Origin: Leguminivora glycinivorella
Lineage: Eukaryota; Arthropoda; Insecta; Lepidoptera; Tortricidae
Assembly: GCF_023078275.1 (NCBI RefSeq)
Contig: NC_062971.1
Location: 5,642,001-5,706,000 of the forward strand
Reading direction: 5' to 3'
DNA: 64,000 nucleotides
Part shown: positions 41,898 to 52,745 of the stretch, in pieces
Position numbering within the stretch: position 1 is the first letter of the stretch
Layout: every line of letters begins with the position of its first letter
Program-made: the position numbers and the translations under genes
The notes under the pieces: generated by a model
Seen by the model: only the letters and a program-made list of their open reading frames with translations
What the model was told of the DNA's origin: nothing
Database searches by the model: none

Positions 41898-44796
41898 ACT
41901 GACGGCTGAGACAGCGGAGAGGCCCCGTGAGCTTAGGTTAGTTCACCAAAACCTACAGGGCTTCTCCAGCAAAGAGTTAGAGGTGGTTCTTTTCTTAGAA
42001 TCACAAGATATTGATGTCATGTGCGTTACGGAGCACTGGCTCAAAGAATATGAATTATTAGTATTTAATATCTGTAATTATGACATAATTAGCTCGTTCA
42101 GTAGAAAGTCCGCCATTCACGGGGGATCATTGATTATAGTAAAAAATAAATTTAAATGTAAAGAAAGAAATGACATAGTTAAACTTTCTACTGAGCGAAC
42201 TATAGAAATATCATGTATAGAATTGGAGGATCACATTATAATGTGCGTCTACAGACCACCTTCGGCGGATTTTAGCGTTTTTGAGTCTGTGATGGAAGAT
42301 GCGTTGAGACGAGTGTTTGTTAGCAGTAAGAAGATAATAATTTGTGGGGACTTTAATGTTAATATACTAGATCCCACGCATGGACACACAGTTAGATTCT
42401 TAAATCTTTTTCAGTCTTTTGACTTGTTTCCGCTTTTCCACGAGCCCACAAGAATTACAGCCAGTACGGCGACTTGTTTGGATAATATATTCTGTAATTG
42501 TGAAGTTGAAAAGAAAGATGTCTTTAGTTGTTTCAGCTCTGATCACTGTGGTCAGAAAGCTTATTTCCAAGTCAACATTGTAAAACAACAGCAAGCGATT
42601 ACGTATAGGCCTATCACTGCTAGCCGAATGGATAAGTTTAGAGAATCTATTATATCGCAGGTACCTACTTTGACAGGTATAAGCAAGCAAGATCCTGATA
42701 CATTATACGGGGAACTGTCGAGTGTCATCCACGACGTCCACAAGAATATTTTTAAGACGAAGACTGTACAGCAAGGCCAATTGAAGTCAAAGTTTAGTGA
42801 CTGGGCCACCGTCGGTATCCACAGAAGCAGGAAGAGATTGTATGACCTGTATGAAATGAGGAATTTTAACCATGATGAAAATTTTACTGAATATGTAAGG
42901 AGGTATTCAAAAGTGTTTAAGAAAGTTTGCGCCGCGGCTAAGTCTGCATTCTTAAGCAAGAAGGTCAGGTCGGCAGACAATAAAATAAAAGCTACCTGGA
43001 ATATGATAAACGCTGAAACCGGGAAGACGAAACCCCGTGATGGCCATTACACACTAAAAGTTCAAGACCAAGTATTGTCTGCAGACGACGATGTTGCTGG
43101 CGCCTTTCAACACTTTTTCACCAATATAGCCACTGATACTACACGGAATTTAAACTCCTCTGTAGTTAAGGCAGGTCTCTACTTGGACAATTACAATGTT
43201 AAGAAATGCAGCATGGAATTATATTTCCAATTTACTGACCCCGAAGAGATTATTAAAACTTTCAAGTCCTTAAAAGTTAAAAACAGTGAGGACATTTGGG
43301 GGATATCTGTGAAAGTCGTGTATTCAATTATTGACGTCGTGGCACCTTATCTAGCCGATGTGTTTAACGCTTGTGTTAGGGAATGTGTGTTTCCCAATCT
43401 GATGAAGTATAGTAAGGTTATTCCTCTGTTTAAATCAGGCAGCAAGGATGACCTTGGAAATTTTAGACCAATTTCCATACTTCCCGTTCTCAGCAAAGTG
43501 TTTGAGAAAATTATATTGAACCAGTTGCTTCGACATTTTAACACGAATGGATTACTTCAGCATCAGCAATTTGGTTTTACACGAGGTCGTTCGACGACAG
43601 ATGCTGCCTCTGTGCTAATCAAGCACATATACGATGCCTGGGAACTCTCGTTAGATGCTATCGGTATTTTCTGCGATCTCTCCAAAGCTTTCGATTGTGT
43701 GGAGCACGACACACTACTACACAAGCTGAAGCACTACGGTCTATCCTCTAAAGCTTTACAGCTTGTTGAATCTTACTTAAACGAAAGAACCCAGAAAGTG
43801 GTTGTAAATGGTACTGAATCTAACGGTACAACTGTAAAGCTTGGAGTACCACAGGGTTCTATTCTGGGACCTTTTCTTTTCCTTGTGTATATAAATGATT
43901 TGCCATGTCTTGTAAAGAACAAATGTGAGATAGTCTTATTTGCTGATGATACTTCACTAATTTTCAAAGTTGATAGGCAACTGAGTGACTATAGCCATGT
44001 GAATGAAACTTTGAAGGAGGTACTAGAATGGTTTACAGCAAATAACTTGCTCCTTAATGCCAAGAAGACGAAATGTGTTAAATTCTCTTTACCCAATGTA
44101 AGGAAGACAGATACTACCATCACGCTGAATGGCGAAAACCTGGACCTTGTCGAGAATACGCTCTTTCTTGGTCTTACTTTAGATTGCAATCTGCAATGGG
44201 GTCCTCATATATCTGCCCTAGCAAAAAGGTTGAGCTCTGCCGCGTATGCCGTAAGGAGAATTAGGCAATTAACTGATGTGGAGACAGCTCGCCTAGTTTA
44301 TTTCAGTTACTTTCATAGTGTTATGTCTTACGGCATATTGGCCTGGGGAAAAGCAGCAGATATTCAAACCATCTTCGTTCTCCAGAAACGGGCAATACGA
44401 TCTATCTACAACATGGCGTCACGTGACTCACTGAAGGAACGCTTTAAGGAGATAGACATCCTTACAGTAGCTTCACAATACATACTAGATGTGATAATGT
44501 ATACTCATAAGAATATAGAGTCCTTTAAGAAACTGTCAGATATTCATAGTTATAATACACGGAACAAACATAAGCTAGCGGTTTCCAAGTTTCGTCTACA
44601 GAAAGTGAAGAAATCGTTCCTGGGAAACTGTGTAACATTTTATAATAAGGTACCCTTAGAGGCATGGGATCTGCCCTTTACTTCATTCAAGAAGTACATA
44701 AAAAGTGCACTTCTCAAAAAGGGGTACTACAAAATTGATGATTACCTGGGAGATACTACACCATGGCCGACTATCCAGGCTCAAAATCTGTCATAG
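41797..44796 (+). CDS. LINE ORF2: AP endonuclease and reverse transcriptase
   Basis: Open from 41797 to the stop at 44796, overlapping ORF1 by about 100 bp in the +1 frame. No ATG lies between the frame opening and the endonuclease: the first is inside DIDVMCVTEHWL. Endonuclease motifs: LVHQNLQGF, TEHWL, CGDFNVNI, SSDHCGQ. RT motifs: NFRPISILPVLSKVFEKI, FGFTRGRSTTDA, FCDLSKAFDCVEH, GVPQGSILGPFLF, FADDTSLIF (catalytic Asp pair), LGLTLDCNLQW. C-terminus carries YNTRNKHKLAVSKFR and FYNKVPLEAW, typical of CR1/jockey-type proteins. It nicks target DNA and primes reverse transcription there. No internal stop in 1,000 codons. Confidence 0.92.
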   Translation, partial: NRGFLTFRPVATVPAARRAPARAQPPRGPPTAFKLTAETAERPRELRLVHQNLQGFSSKELEVVLFLESQDIDVMCVTEHWLKEYELLVFNICNYDIISSFSRKSAIHGGSLIIVKNKFKCKERNDIVKLSTERTIEISCIELEDHIIMCVYRPPSADFSVFESVMEDALRRVFVSSKKIIICGDFNVNILDPTHGHTVRFLNLFQSFDLFPLFHEPTRITASTATCLDNIFCNCEVEKKDVFSCFSSDHCGQKAYFQVNIVKQQQAITYRPITASRMDKFRESIISQVPTLTGISKQDPDTLYGELSSVIHDVHKNIFKTKTVQQGQLKSKFSDWATVGIHRSRKRLYDLYEMRNFNHDENFTEYVRRYSKVFKKVCAAAKSAFLSKKVRSADNKIKATWNMINAETGKTKPRDGHYTLKVQDQVLSADDDVAGAFQHFFTNIATDTTRNLNSSVVKAGLYLDNYNVKKCSMELYFQFTDPEEIIKTFKSLKVKNSEDIWGISVKVVYSIIDVVAPYLADVFNACVRECVFPNLMKYSKVIPLFKSGSKDDLGNFRPISILPVLSKVFEKIILNQLLRHFNTNGLLQHQQFGFTRGRSTTDAASVLIKHIYDAWELSLDAIGIFCDLSKAFDCVEHDTLLHKLKHYGLSSKALQLVESYLNERTQKVVVNGTESNGTTVKLGVPQGSILGPFLFLVYINDLPCLVKNKCEIVLFADDTSLIFKVDRQLSDYSHVNETLKEVLEWFTANNLLLNAKKTKCVKFSLPNVRKTDTTITLNGENLDLVENTLFLGLTLDCNLQWGPHISALAKRLSSAAYAVRRIRQLTDVETARLVYFSYFHSVMSYGILAWGKAADIQTIFVLQKRAIRSIYNMASRDSLKERFKEIDILTVASQYILDVIMYTHKNIESFKKLSDIHSYNTRNKHKLAVSKFRLQKVKKSFLGNCVTFYNKVPLEAWDLPFTSFKKYIKSALLKKGYYKIDDYLGDTTPWPTIQAQNLS

Positions 44797-45038
44797 TTTT
44801 GCTAGCAGTGTCCCGGGGAGACATTGTGTCATGCTTAAGGCGCTGTTGCTACTGGCTGTTTAAATTATTGATCCTTATTATTGTATAATTATAATTTGGT
44901 ATATATATATATTGACTTGTTGAGTACATACTAGTTATGTATTCTGTAGAATTAGTTGGAGATTGCTAGCTTAACAGTCTCTTGACGTGAAATTTGTATT
45001 TCATACGCATTTTTTTCTATTTCTAGTTCTTTTGACAC

Positions 45039-45679
45039 TTGGAGAACCTTTACACCTCCAAATTTTTATTTTTTATTATATCCCATTAATTATAATTGAC
45101 TGTGGGGACCTTTTACATCTCCCAAGATCTTGTTTTCAATTAAGTCAATTTAAACTATGTAACATACAAGCACGGAATGTTGTGTTTTACATCTAGGTAT
45201 ACCGTATTCACTTATTATTGGAATATTTAATACAGCCCGGACAGCTTGAACATGTCATGCTCGCTAAAAAGTCTTTGCTTACGGTGACGTCGTTGATCGG
45301 GTCGCCACCTTCCCGAATGAAGGTTGAGGGAGGCGATGGCTGAGATGCGCGCCATATTCGTGAACGGGTGCTGTTTGTGAAGACCGGTCTGTTTCAGCTA
45401 ATAGGGGCTATGCTATTCTATGTAACATTAATTTTGAATGAGATTACGTTGAGGCACTCTGTTCGGTCCTTGTTTGTTTATTTTTCTTTCTGACTCTTGG
45501 AGACCATATACATCTCCAAGGAAAAAAGTAGATTAAGTATACATATATTTTTTTTTTCCTTTGCTTAAGACAACAAGAGTCTTTTACAACTCTAAAGTTA
45601 TTTTAGTTATTCGGTATTTTTCTTCATGTATAATTTTTTTAGATGTACTTTGACACTTAGAGACTCTATACATCTCTAA
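45039..45679 (+). repeat. Array of covarying hairpins in LINE 3' UTR
   Basis: Five degenerate copies, each starting with GAC a few bases before a stem. Stems: 45039-45044/45056-45061 (TTGGAG/CTCCAA); 45103-45107/45120-45124 (TGGGG/TCCCA); 45496-45503/45513-45520 (CTTGGAGA/TCTCCAAG); 45576-45580/45589-45593 (AGAGT/ACTCT); 45657-45663/45673-45679 (TTAGAGA/TCTCTAA). Loops are 8-12 bases ending TACA. Stem bases differ between copies but pairing is kept. Confidence 0.75.
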
Positions 45680-46005
45680 CATCTCTTATTAATAATCATA
45701 GCTTTGTACTTTGTATAATTTCTTGTGTTAATATTTTTTTTGTGAATACTTTTGCTTATTAAATTGTATCTTGTTTTTTTTTTAATGCATGTTAAATATA
45801 AGATGTAATGTTTTGAAAAGAAGTGGCCCGCCGAGTTTCTTGCCGGTCCCATAGTGGATACCCTCCTCCAACTGAGGGGGGACTGAAATCTTCTCGAGGC
45901 TGAGGCGTAGGGTTAGAGCCGGCGTAGTTTTATTTGACGTTCATAAGCGCATTGTAATATGCCTACTTGGAAAATAAATATTTCATTTCATTTCATTTCA
46001 TTTCA

Positions 46006-46140
46006 TAGCCTATGTCACTCTCCATCCCTTCAACTAGATAGGAGATCCACTTAAAAAATCACGTCAATACGTCGCTCCGTTTTGCCGTGAATGACGGATA
46101 AACAAACAGACACACACACTTTCCCATTTATAATATTAAT
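46006..46140. repeat. Right part of 'agcttttgcccgc' repeat
   Basis: Resumes with 'cctatgtcactctccatccc' and 'cactttcccatttataa', matching 29015-29135 of the uninterrupted copy. Confidence 0.75.
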
Positions 46141-46801
46141 ATAGTATGGATAATGTTTTGAGATAAACATTTATATTGACAAGCAACTGACCTGCAGCTG
46201 CAGTCGTGCAGTTGCAGTCATGACGCTGCGGTCAGAAATGGAATGCCACCTTAATCAAGTATAGAAGCGTGGGATTTCGGAATGACGCGTGACGTCCATA
46301 TCTATTATCTAGTGTCCAAGAGGAATAGTTGGCTGTGGAATGTGTCGAAAATTTTTTTTCCATAATTGCCAGAGTGATGCTAGGCGTACTGAATATATCT
46401 GGCAACTTTGGCTGATCATCAGTCACATAGTATTTACTACCATCGCGGCGCCGCAGCAACATTGTTGCAAAACCCACCGTTTTATCTCTAGACTTTACCA
46501 AATTAAAATTACGGTTCGAAATTGAATGGGTTATTTAATATGTGAAATTTCCTTGCAAACAGTGTGGTCTTCTAGCTTTCTAATAGAGTTCCGTATAAGT
46601 AAATGTAACTAATTATTGCCCATGGCGTTTGAATGCTGTTTAAGTTAGCCAGTTTAGGGTATGCTGTATAGCAGTGTTTTTCAAAGTGTGGGTCGCGACC
46701 CCCAGGGGGGTCGCGGCATCTATCCAAGGGGGTCGCGAAGTTCAGCTTTATGATAAACTGGTTACGTTTTTTTTAACTTAAAAAAGTCAAATTCTTGAAA
46801 A

Positions 46802-47228
46802 TTAAAAGGTTAACCTTAAAAAACTATTTTTATGATAAATAAATAAATTGTGTTTATTTATTGAAGACGTCAGCTCGCATAAATATGAAGTAGCAAATGG
46901 GATCAAAACTTTAAGGGCTTCTTTTACTAAATGCAGCCATTCTTTTAACCCAGAACGCATCAATTGAAATGGTGCTTCTTTCAACGAGGCGTTGAGATCG
47001 GCCAGCTCAACGGACTTAATATTTAAAAAAATATTCAAAATCCAACTTTCCATCACCAATCAATGTTTCAGTTGAGAAATAACTTTGGAGTTGGTTTTTT
47101 AAACTTTGCAAGCTCTCCACCATATCTGATGATATTTCTTGAATGATTTTAGCAATGCAAGGGAAATAATCAAACTGCATACGCATACGCAAACTGCATG
47201 CTGTGTTAAAATGTAGTCCACAACTCAA
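46802..47228 (-). pseudogene. hAT transposase C-terminal remnant
   Basis: Minus-strand reading in two frames: 47016-47228 (FDYFPCIAKIIQEISSDMVE...LKNQLQSYF) then 46802-47059 (DLNASLKEAPFQLMRSGLKE...KALKVLIPFATSYLCE). LLPFATSYLCE is the hallmark of the dimerisation domain of ZBED5/FAM200-type hAT transposases. The N-terminal zinc finger and catalytic core are gone. Confidence 0.8.
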
Positions 47229-47605
47229 TTTTTGCTAGAAATCCGTTAACTTTATCTTTTTCTCTAATTATGTTTTCGTCCCTTTCTTTGCAGACTTGCG
47301 ATCATAACATTTAAGTGGTTAAAGATACCGGCAAGATATGCTACTTTCAATATCGTAACATAATCAACAACAATATTGTAAAAATATTAATAATTCTGAT
47401 TGAAGCTCTATAACGCGTTAAAACCCTTCCTCTCGAAAGCCATCTCACACCTGAGTTATAAGTGATAAAGTACACCCATATCTACATAAGTTATAAGTGA
47501 TAAAGTACATCGCATACTATTCGCAATAGACGAGTTTGCGAACTTTTATTTATAAAAGTTGTAAATTCGATTCGATTCGATGTGCTGAAAGATGTATGAA
47601 TAGTA

Positions 47606-48059
47606 GGTACATTACGATACAAGTGCGTAAGAAGGAAGCTCGAAACGAGTGGCGATAAATTAAAACACGACCGAAGGGAGTGTTTTAAATCGACACGAGT
47701 TACGAATTTCCTTTTCGCACGTGTATCGTGCTACGTTTTTCAGGACAGATGAGCCTCCGAAGTTTCGACCTGGCATATAATGAACCACTTCTCGAACTAG
47801 TGCGTAAAAAAACGACCATCTGTACTGAAATAGTACATTACGATAAAAGTGCGTAAAAAAGGAAGTTCGAAACGAGTGGCGATAAATTAAAACACGACCG
47901 ATGGGAGTGTTTTAAATCGACACGAGTTACGAATTTCCTTTTCGCACGTGTATCGTGCTACGTTTTTCAGTACAGATGAGCCTCCGAAGTTTCGACCTGG
48001 CATATAATGAACCACTTCTCGAACTAGTGCGTAAAAAAACGACCATCTGTACTGAAAAA
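47606..48059. repeat. Tandem pair of MITE copies inside the hAT element
   Basis: Units about 47606-47830 and 47831-48059, nearly identical, each from 'tacattacgata' to 'gaccatctgtactgaaa', related in reverse to 10459-10683. Confidence 0.8.
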
Positions 48060-48454
48060 TTTATTACATCGTTCAGCACTAAGTTATAGGTAATATTAGA
48101 AACGAGGTATGGGGGTCGCGAAAAAATTTGAGAGGTCATAATGGGCCGTGGCACCATAAAGTTTGAAAAACACTGCTGTATAGGATACCGTGTACAAGGA
48201 GGGTCTTTTCGCCTAATTTTCCTTATAAAGGTGCGGAACTTACCTATCTGCTACACAATCACGGTGTAATCAAGATTAACTTTGTTCTGTTCAGTAACTT
48301 TCTCGCACGTTTCGTTTTAAATATAATGTGAAACTTATTCCAAAAAGTTCCATATATAAAGTAGTTATGAATCAAAACAATACAAGTCTGTTTTGCTGAT
48401 TTTTGGTTTTAATCTCCTCTTTGTTGTTTTGTAAACGAATCCATTAAGACGAAT

Positions 48455-48630
48455 CATATATCGTCACTACTTTTAAAAAATCTCTATAATCTCTAATCTG
48501 TATCTCACGCTGCACGCTGTTCCTCAAAGTTAAAACGCAGTAAGTCTATATGCATTCCATTCATACTTACTACAATTTTCTTTTCATTGACAGACGAAGA
48601 TACAAGTTTTTTTAAAGTAGTGACGATATG
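48455..48630. mobile_element. MITE with 'atatcgtcactac' ends, copy 2
   Basis: Left 'catatatcgtcactac', right 'gtagtgacgatatg'. Interior includes 'cattgacagacgaagatac', the complement of the copy at 9445. Confidence 0.7.
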
Positions 48631-49084
48631 TCAATTTTATACTATACATTATGTACATTATAGATCTTTGATAATATTTGTATTTATATTAGAGCTAATA
48701 GTTTTAGGATTCTAGGAACGTAGTTAACTGGAGGAGTTTGGGCAGTTTACTTGTCTGGCTTTACGACATATCTATGTTAAATTATAATAATTAAATCCCT
48801 CACCACACCGAGTTTGTCACTCCACAATCTCTACATACATTGGAGATTACCAAATGCTTACTTGATATTAATATTCCCAAAAAGCAGAGCCATGTAAAAT
48901 AAATAGAAACACAGTTAGATATCCCCTTGATGCTTATCTCGACATTTCCCAAACTGGCTACCAAGCATCACAGGCATGCCTTCGAAAATAAACTACAATA
49001 CTTCGGCGCGAACAAAGACTACCAACCCGATTCGAACTTTAGGACACGAAAAATATTATATATGGATTCGAACTTTAAGACGAT
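48631..49084. other. Gene-free DNA
   Basis: No supported feature. Confidence 0.4.
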
Positions 49085-49575
49085 ACGGTAGGGGTCAATT
49101 CTCCATACAAACGCTCTCGAATCCTCCCTGGTTTTTGAAGATAGAGCAATGATTTTTTCAACACAGATTGTTATTATTTTTATCTGTGTCGGACCGTTTT
49201 GATTTTCTTGATATTCTGCTTTTTAAAGACTCTAGAGCCAATCAAAATTTTCCAAAAACGGCCTTTTTCATTGTGGCGCAAAAAAAGGTGTGATACTCAA
49301 GATTGGTAACAATTAACCAAAAAAGCTAAACGGTCCGACATAGATTATTTCATTGTTATTTAGATTCTCAAATTTCGTTCCGATTGATTAAGTTTTGAAG
49401 GAGGAAAGAGTCGAGAGCGGAACCTCGATTTTAAAGATTTTATTGAAATATCTTTTGATTGAGTTGTTCTTAATGGACAATTTTTTTTCGATAAATCTAG
49501 TTAATAACACTTGTATATTTAACTAAAATTCCCAAGTTGAAAGGAGGGCTCCTTTCCATTTTAGCATTTTTTCGC
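49085..49575. repeat. Dispersed repeat 'gagagcg', copy 2
   Basis: Inverted relative to 37045-37490. Contains 'gtcggaccgttttgatt', 'cctccctggtttttgaag' and 'gagtcgagagcggaacc'. Confidence 0.65.
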
Positions 49576-49680
49576 TACCGTATCCTCTTAAGACACGAAA
49601 AATATTATAACCCGATTCGAACTTTAAGACACGAAAAATATTAGATATGGATTAGATATGACAGTAACGTCAGTGACTAT

Positions 49681-49852
49681 GTGTAAGGCTTGAGTGTACG
49701 CTCGTATTGGGAGTGCAGCGGGGCGGGTCGCGCAGCGTGCATGTTTAACAATAAAATTGAAGCTCATACAAGTGTCCTGAATCGATGCTGCATGAGAGTG
49801 CACGCAGGCGAGCCGCCCCGCTGTCCGAGCGTCCACTTAGGCCTTACACTTA
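49681..49852. mobile_element. Small MITE with 'gtgtaaggc' ends
   Basis: Left 'gtgtaaggcttgag', right 'cttaggccttacac'. The interior shows a second inverted pair 'gcagcggggcgg' and 'ccgccccgctg'. Confidence 0.55.
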
Positions 49853-49966
49853 GTTTTGTTTCTCCAAACAATAAAAAAAAATGGGCTTACTCTTGGCCAC
49901 AGACTAGCCAAAGGCGTGGCCTAAAATTTGCCACCCTAATATATATATATATACTTTTTTTTAATG

Positions 49967-50230
49967 TACTACGTCAGTGGCAAACAAGCATACGGCCCGC
50001 CTGATGGAAAGCGGTCACCGTAACCTATGGACGCCTGCAATTCAAGGAGTGTCACGCGCTGCCAACCCATTAGAAACTTGTACACTCCTTTTTGCTGTGT
50101 CAAGTATTTAGCAAAAAGGAGTGTACAAGCTCTAAGCAGGGTTCAGGTTGCCAACGACCTAAAGGACAATATTTAGACGGAACAAATTAGTTCCGTACGT
50201 AGGTCCTTCCGTCACCAGCACAACGCACCC
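49967..50230. repeat. Dispersed SINE-like repeat, copy 2
   Basis: Partner of 4310-4590, including 'ggcaaacaagcatacggc', the 'ctttttgctgtgt' hairpin and 'agttccgtacgtaggtcc'. Confidence 0.6.
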
Positions 50231-51262
50231 TAATATAATGTCCGATCTTTCACATATATAACTAATATTTTCGTATCTAAAAATTCGAATTGATCCGCTT
50301 ATCTCGATCAGCATTAATAGACATATGTGTACATTTATTACAACGAAAGTTGATACATGTAACAACCGAAAATATTAAAAGAGATTCCTTGGGAACCCCA
50401 TACTGCGCCGCAAGGATACAAATACAGTTATAGAAGTTGTTAACTCCAAGGAGTAAGGTTGATTTATGAATTGTTTGGATGTATGAGAAGTTGGTAAAAT
50501 TGCGGGTAACCATCAATCATAAGTGACGCTGGACAGTTTCTAAGCCTTTTGTGGTTTTCGACTTGGTTTAATGGATCGAGTTCACTTTTTAGACTTTATG
50601 GTTTGTTGCGTAAATCTTTTGTCAGATTTTTATGGATTACTTTTACTTTTAGAGAGTTTCTAAAGTTGAGTATATAGAAAACTAAAATTACATTAGTAAT
50701 GTCCAAAAAATAAATGTTTGTATATAGTACTAGGGCTTCCTAGTGAATATAATGTCAAACGTCATAAATGCTAAAAACAATGTCAAAAATCAAAGATAAT
50801 AATAATAATAATATTTAAAAAAAGGAATTCTATCTATGTCCATTAATATTTGTACATTTCAGTGTACTCTTTAACTGAGTACAGTGGTGTCGATAGTAAA
50901 AGTTATTTTAATTGGTGACTAAATATGTCGTCGGAGGTTACATTTCTGATACTGGCGGGTAGGCGTTCATAAAGTGATGGACCTATTTTAAAGCACTGAC
51001 ACTTTCAGGTGGTAGTACCAAACATCACAATTAAACAAAATAAAAATGGGTACGTCATTTGCTTCTTGCAGATTTGAGCCCTCAGGTTGAGTTCTTAAAA
51101 TGAGTGCCAACAATGAATATCCCAAAAAACTAATGAGTTCGGGAGATGGCTATACGTATTCTTTAATATTATAACCTAGTGACGCAATGGCCCCGGTTGA
51201 CCTTATGGGTAAGTACCAAGAAAAGAGCGCCTACAACCCTTCTTGTGTTTCAGTCGTCCTTA
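50231..51262. other. Gene-free DNA
   Basis: Short (taa)n at about 50797-50815; otherwise no feature recognised. Confidence 0.4.
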
Positions 51263-51572
51263 GGGACCGTCCACACTCAAGAGACGCATGTCCGCCGACG
51301 CGGAACGGACGTCAGCGCCACGCCGCCTGAATGTAATTTAAAACAACGTCTCCTCAGTACATTTTGTATAGGAGGGACGCGCAAGGGACGTCGCTTGGCG
51401 CGCCCCTGGCGACGAGTCATTTGGCGCGCTCCGCGCCGCCTGGGGGCGCGTCTTACGTCTTTCCTATACAAAATGTACTGAGGAGACGTTGTTTTAAATT
51501 ACATTCAGGCGGCGTGGCGCTGACGTCCGTTCCGCGTCGGCGGACATGCGTCTCTTGAGTGTGGACGGTCCC
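51263..51572. repeat. Perfect long inverted repeat
   Basis: Arms of about 112 bp (51263-51374 and 51461-51572), with no mismatch seen, from gggaccgtccacactcaag inward. The loop is rich in 'ggcgcgc'. Identical peptides appear on both strands as a consequence. Confidence 0.9.
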
Positions 51573-51649
51573 ATAGGCGGCAGCGGTACATGGCACCATC
51601 ATCATCAGGTGACCTATTTGCCTTCTATCTCATTAAAAATAATCGACGA

Positions 51650-51772
51650 GCAAAACTATATATGTATATCCCCCACGCGGTCCCGGGTTCAAATCCTGGT
51701 AAGGGCATTTATTTGTGTGATGACCACAGATATTTCTTCCTGAGTCATGGACGTTTTCTATGTATATATTTC
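51650..51772 (+). mobile_element. 5' half of a tRNA-derived SINE
   Basis: Contains 'gggttcaaatcctggtaagg' and 'cctgagtcatggacgttttc', as in the SINE at 6598. Interrupted by a LINE fragment; a SINE 3' half resumes near 52379. Confidence 0.7.
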
Positions 51773-52378
51773 TTCCCCTCCCTGTCTTTCAGAACGATTT
51801 AAATACTTGGCTGACGGTAGCGGGCACCGGCTCCGTTCCAGTGTGAATCTCACTTTGAGTATCCCGCTCCACAAACATAGGTCCTATAATAAATCGTTTA
51901 CAATCTACGCAGTTAAATTGTGGAACTCCTTGCCTTTATCTCTTCGACAGTGTCAGTCGGTCGCGTCGCTGAAGGCTAATCTAAAAAAGCTTTGGCTCTC
52001 TGATGAAAACTAAGGTATTGGATGTAAGTATGCGGTTTTGTAGTTGTCGTTTTTATTATGTTAATATATATTTAATTTATATATTATATATGTATATATT
52101 TATATTATTTGCTATTTGTATAGTTGTATAATATGTATTTATTCGTATATATTGCATGTTAGTGTAAGTTATAATTTATTATTAGCTAGAATCCGTTTCC
52201 TGCGCCGTTTGTACTGTATGCCTACCATCCCCAATTCTCCCTCATTTGCTCTAAGGTTAACTGGAAGAGATCCTTTAAAGGGATAAGTTCGCCTTTGTAC
52301 TTGTAATAAGCTCTTTTTCCTGTGTGTTGTATTATTTTCTGGTACAATAAAGTGTTTTACTACTACTACTACTACTAC
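51773..52378 (+). pseudogene. LINE fragment: ORF2 C-terminus, 3' UTR and (TAC)n tail
   Basis: Up to the stop at 52013 the frame reads RFKYLADGSGHRLRSSVNLT, then YNKSFTIYAVKLWNSLPLSL and SVASLKANLKKLWLSDEN, a LINE reverse transcriptase C-terminus. The 3' UTR ends with aataaag and (tac)n at about 52358-52378. Confidence 0.75.
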
Positions 52379-52505
52379 ATATATTTGTATATTATATATA
52401 TCGTTGCCTGAGTACCCACAACAAGCCTTCTTGAGCTTACTGTGATGGGACTCAGTCAATCTGTGTAAGAATATCTATAATATTTATTTATTTATTTTAT
52501 ATTTT
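52379..52505 (+). mobile_element. 3' half of a SINE
   Basis: Contains 'tatcgttgcctgagtaccc', 'caagccttcttgagcttac' and 'tcaatctgtgtaagaat', the tail of a sister SINE family. Confidence 0.6.
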
Positions 52506-52508
52506 TGA

Positions 52509-52745
52509 CGACCGGTCTGGCTCAGTCGGTAGTGACCCTGCCTGCTGAGCCGCGGTCCCAGGTTCGAATCCCGGTAAGGGCATTTATTTGTGTGATGAGC
52601 ACAGATATTTGTTCCTGAGTATGTATTTATATATTTAAGTATGTATATCGTCGCTTAGCACCCATAGTACAAGCTTTGCTTAGTTTGGGGCTAAGTTGAT
52701 CTGTGTAAGGTGTCCCCCAATATTTATTTATTTATTTATTTTATA
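52509..52745 (+). mobile_element. tRNA-derived SINE, copy 2
   Basis: Full copy of the SINE at 6598: 'ccggtctggctcagtcgg', 'ggttcgaatcccggtaagg', 'cgtcgcttagcacccatag', with a (ttta)n tail. Confidence 0.85.

Larger units (their letters stand above)
40864..46005 (+). mobile_element. Near full-length CR1/L2-like non-LTR retrotransposon
   Basis: 5.1 kb with ORF1, ORF2 (endonuclease plus reverse transcriptase), a 1.2-kb 3' UTR and a (TTTCA)5 tail at 45981-46005. Inserted in an older repeat, with TAGC at both sides (40860-40863, 46006-46009) as the likely target duplication. The 5' end may be truncated, since ORF1 starts within 25 bp. Both ORFs are open, so the copy looks young. Confidence 0.88.
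46672..48175 (-). mobile_element. Deleted hAT transposon (ZBED5/SCAND3-like)
   Basis: Ends cagtgtttttcaaagtgtgg and gtttgaaaaacactg, inverted. 8-bp duplication CTGTATAG at 46664-46671 and 48176-48183. Both ends carry the 'gggtcgcg' motif seen in animal hAT elements. 1.5 kb, containing a C-terminal transposase remnant and two tandem MITE copies. Confidence 0.9.

Noticed and set aside
51277..51558. Identical Arg-rich peptides on both strands
   Set aside because: Product of the perfect inverted repeat, not two genes.
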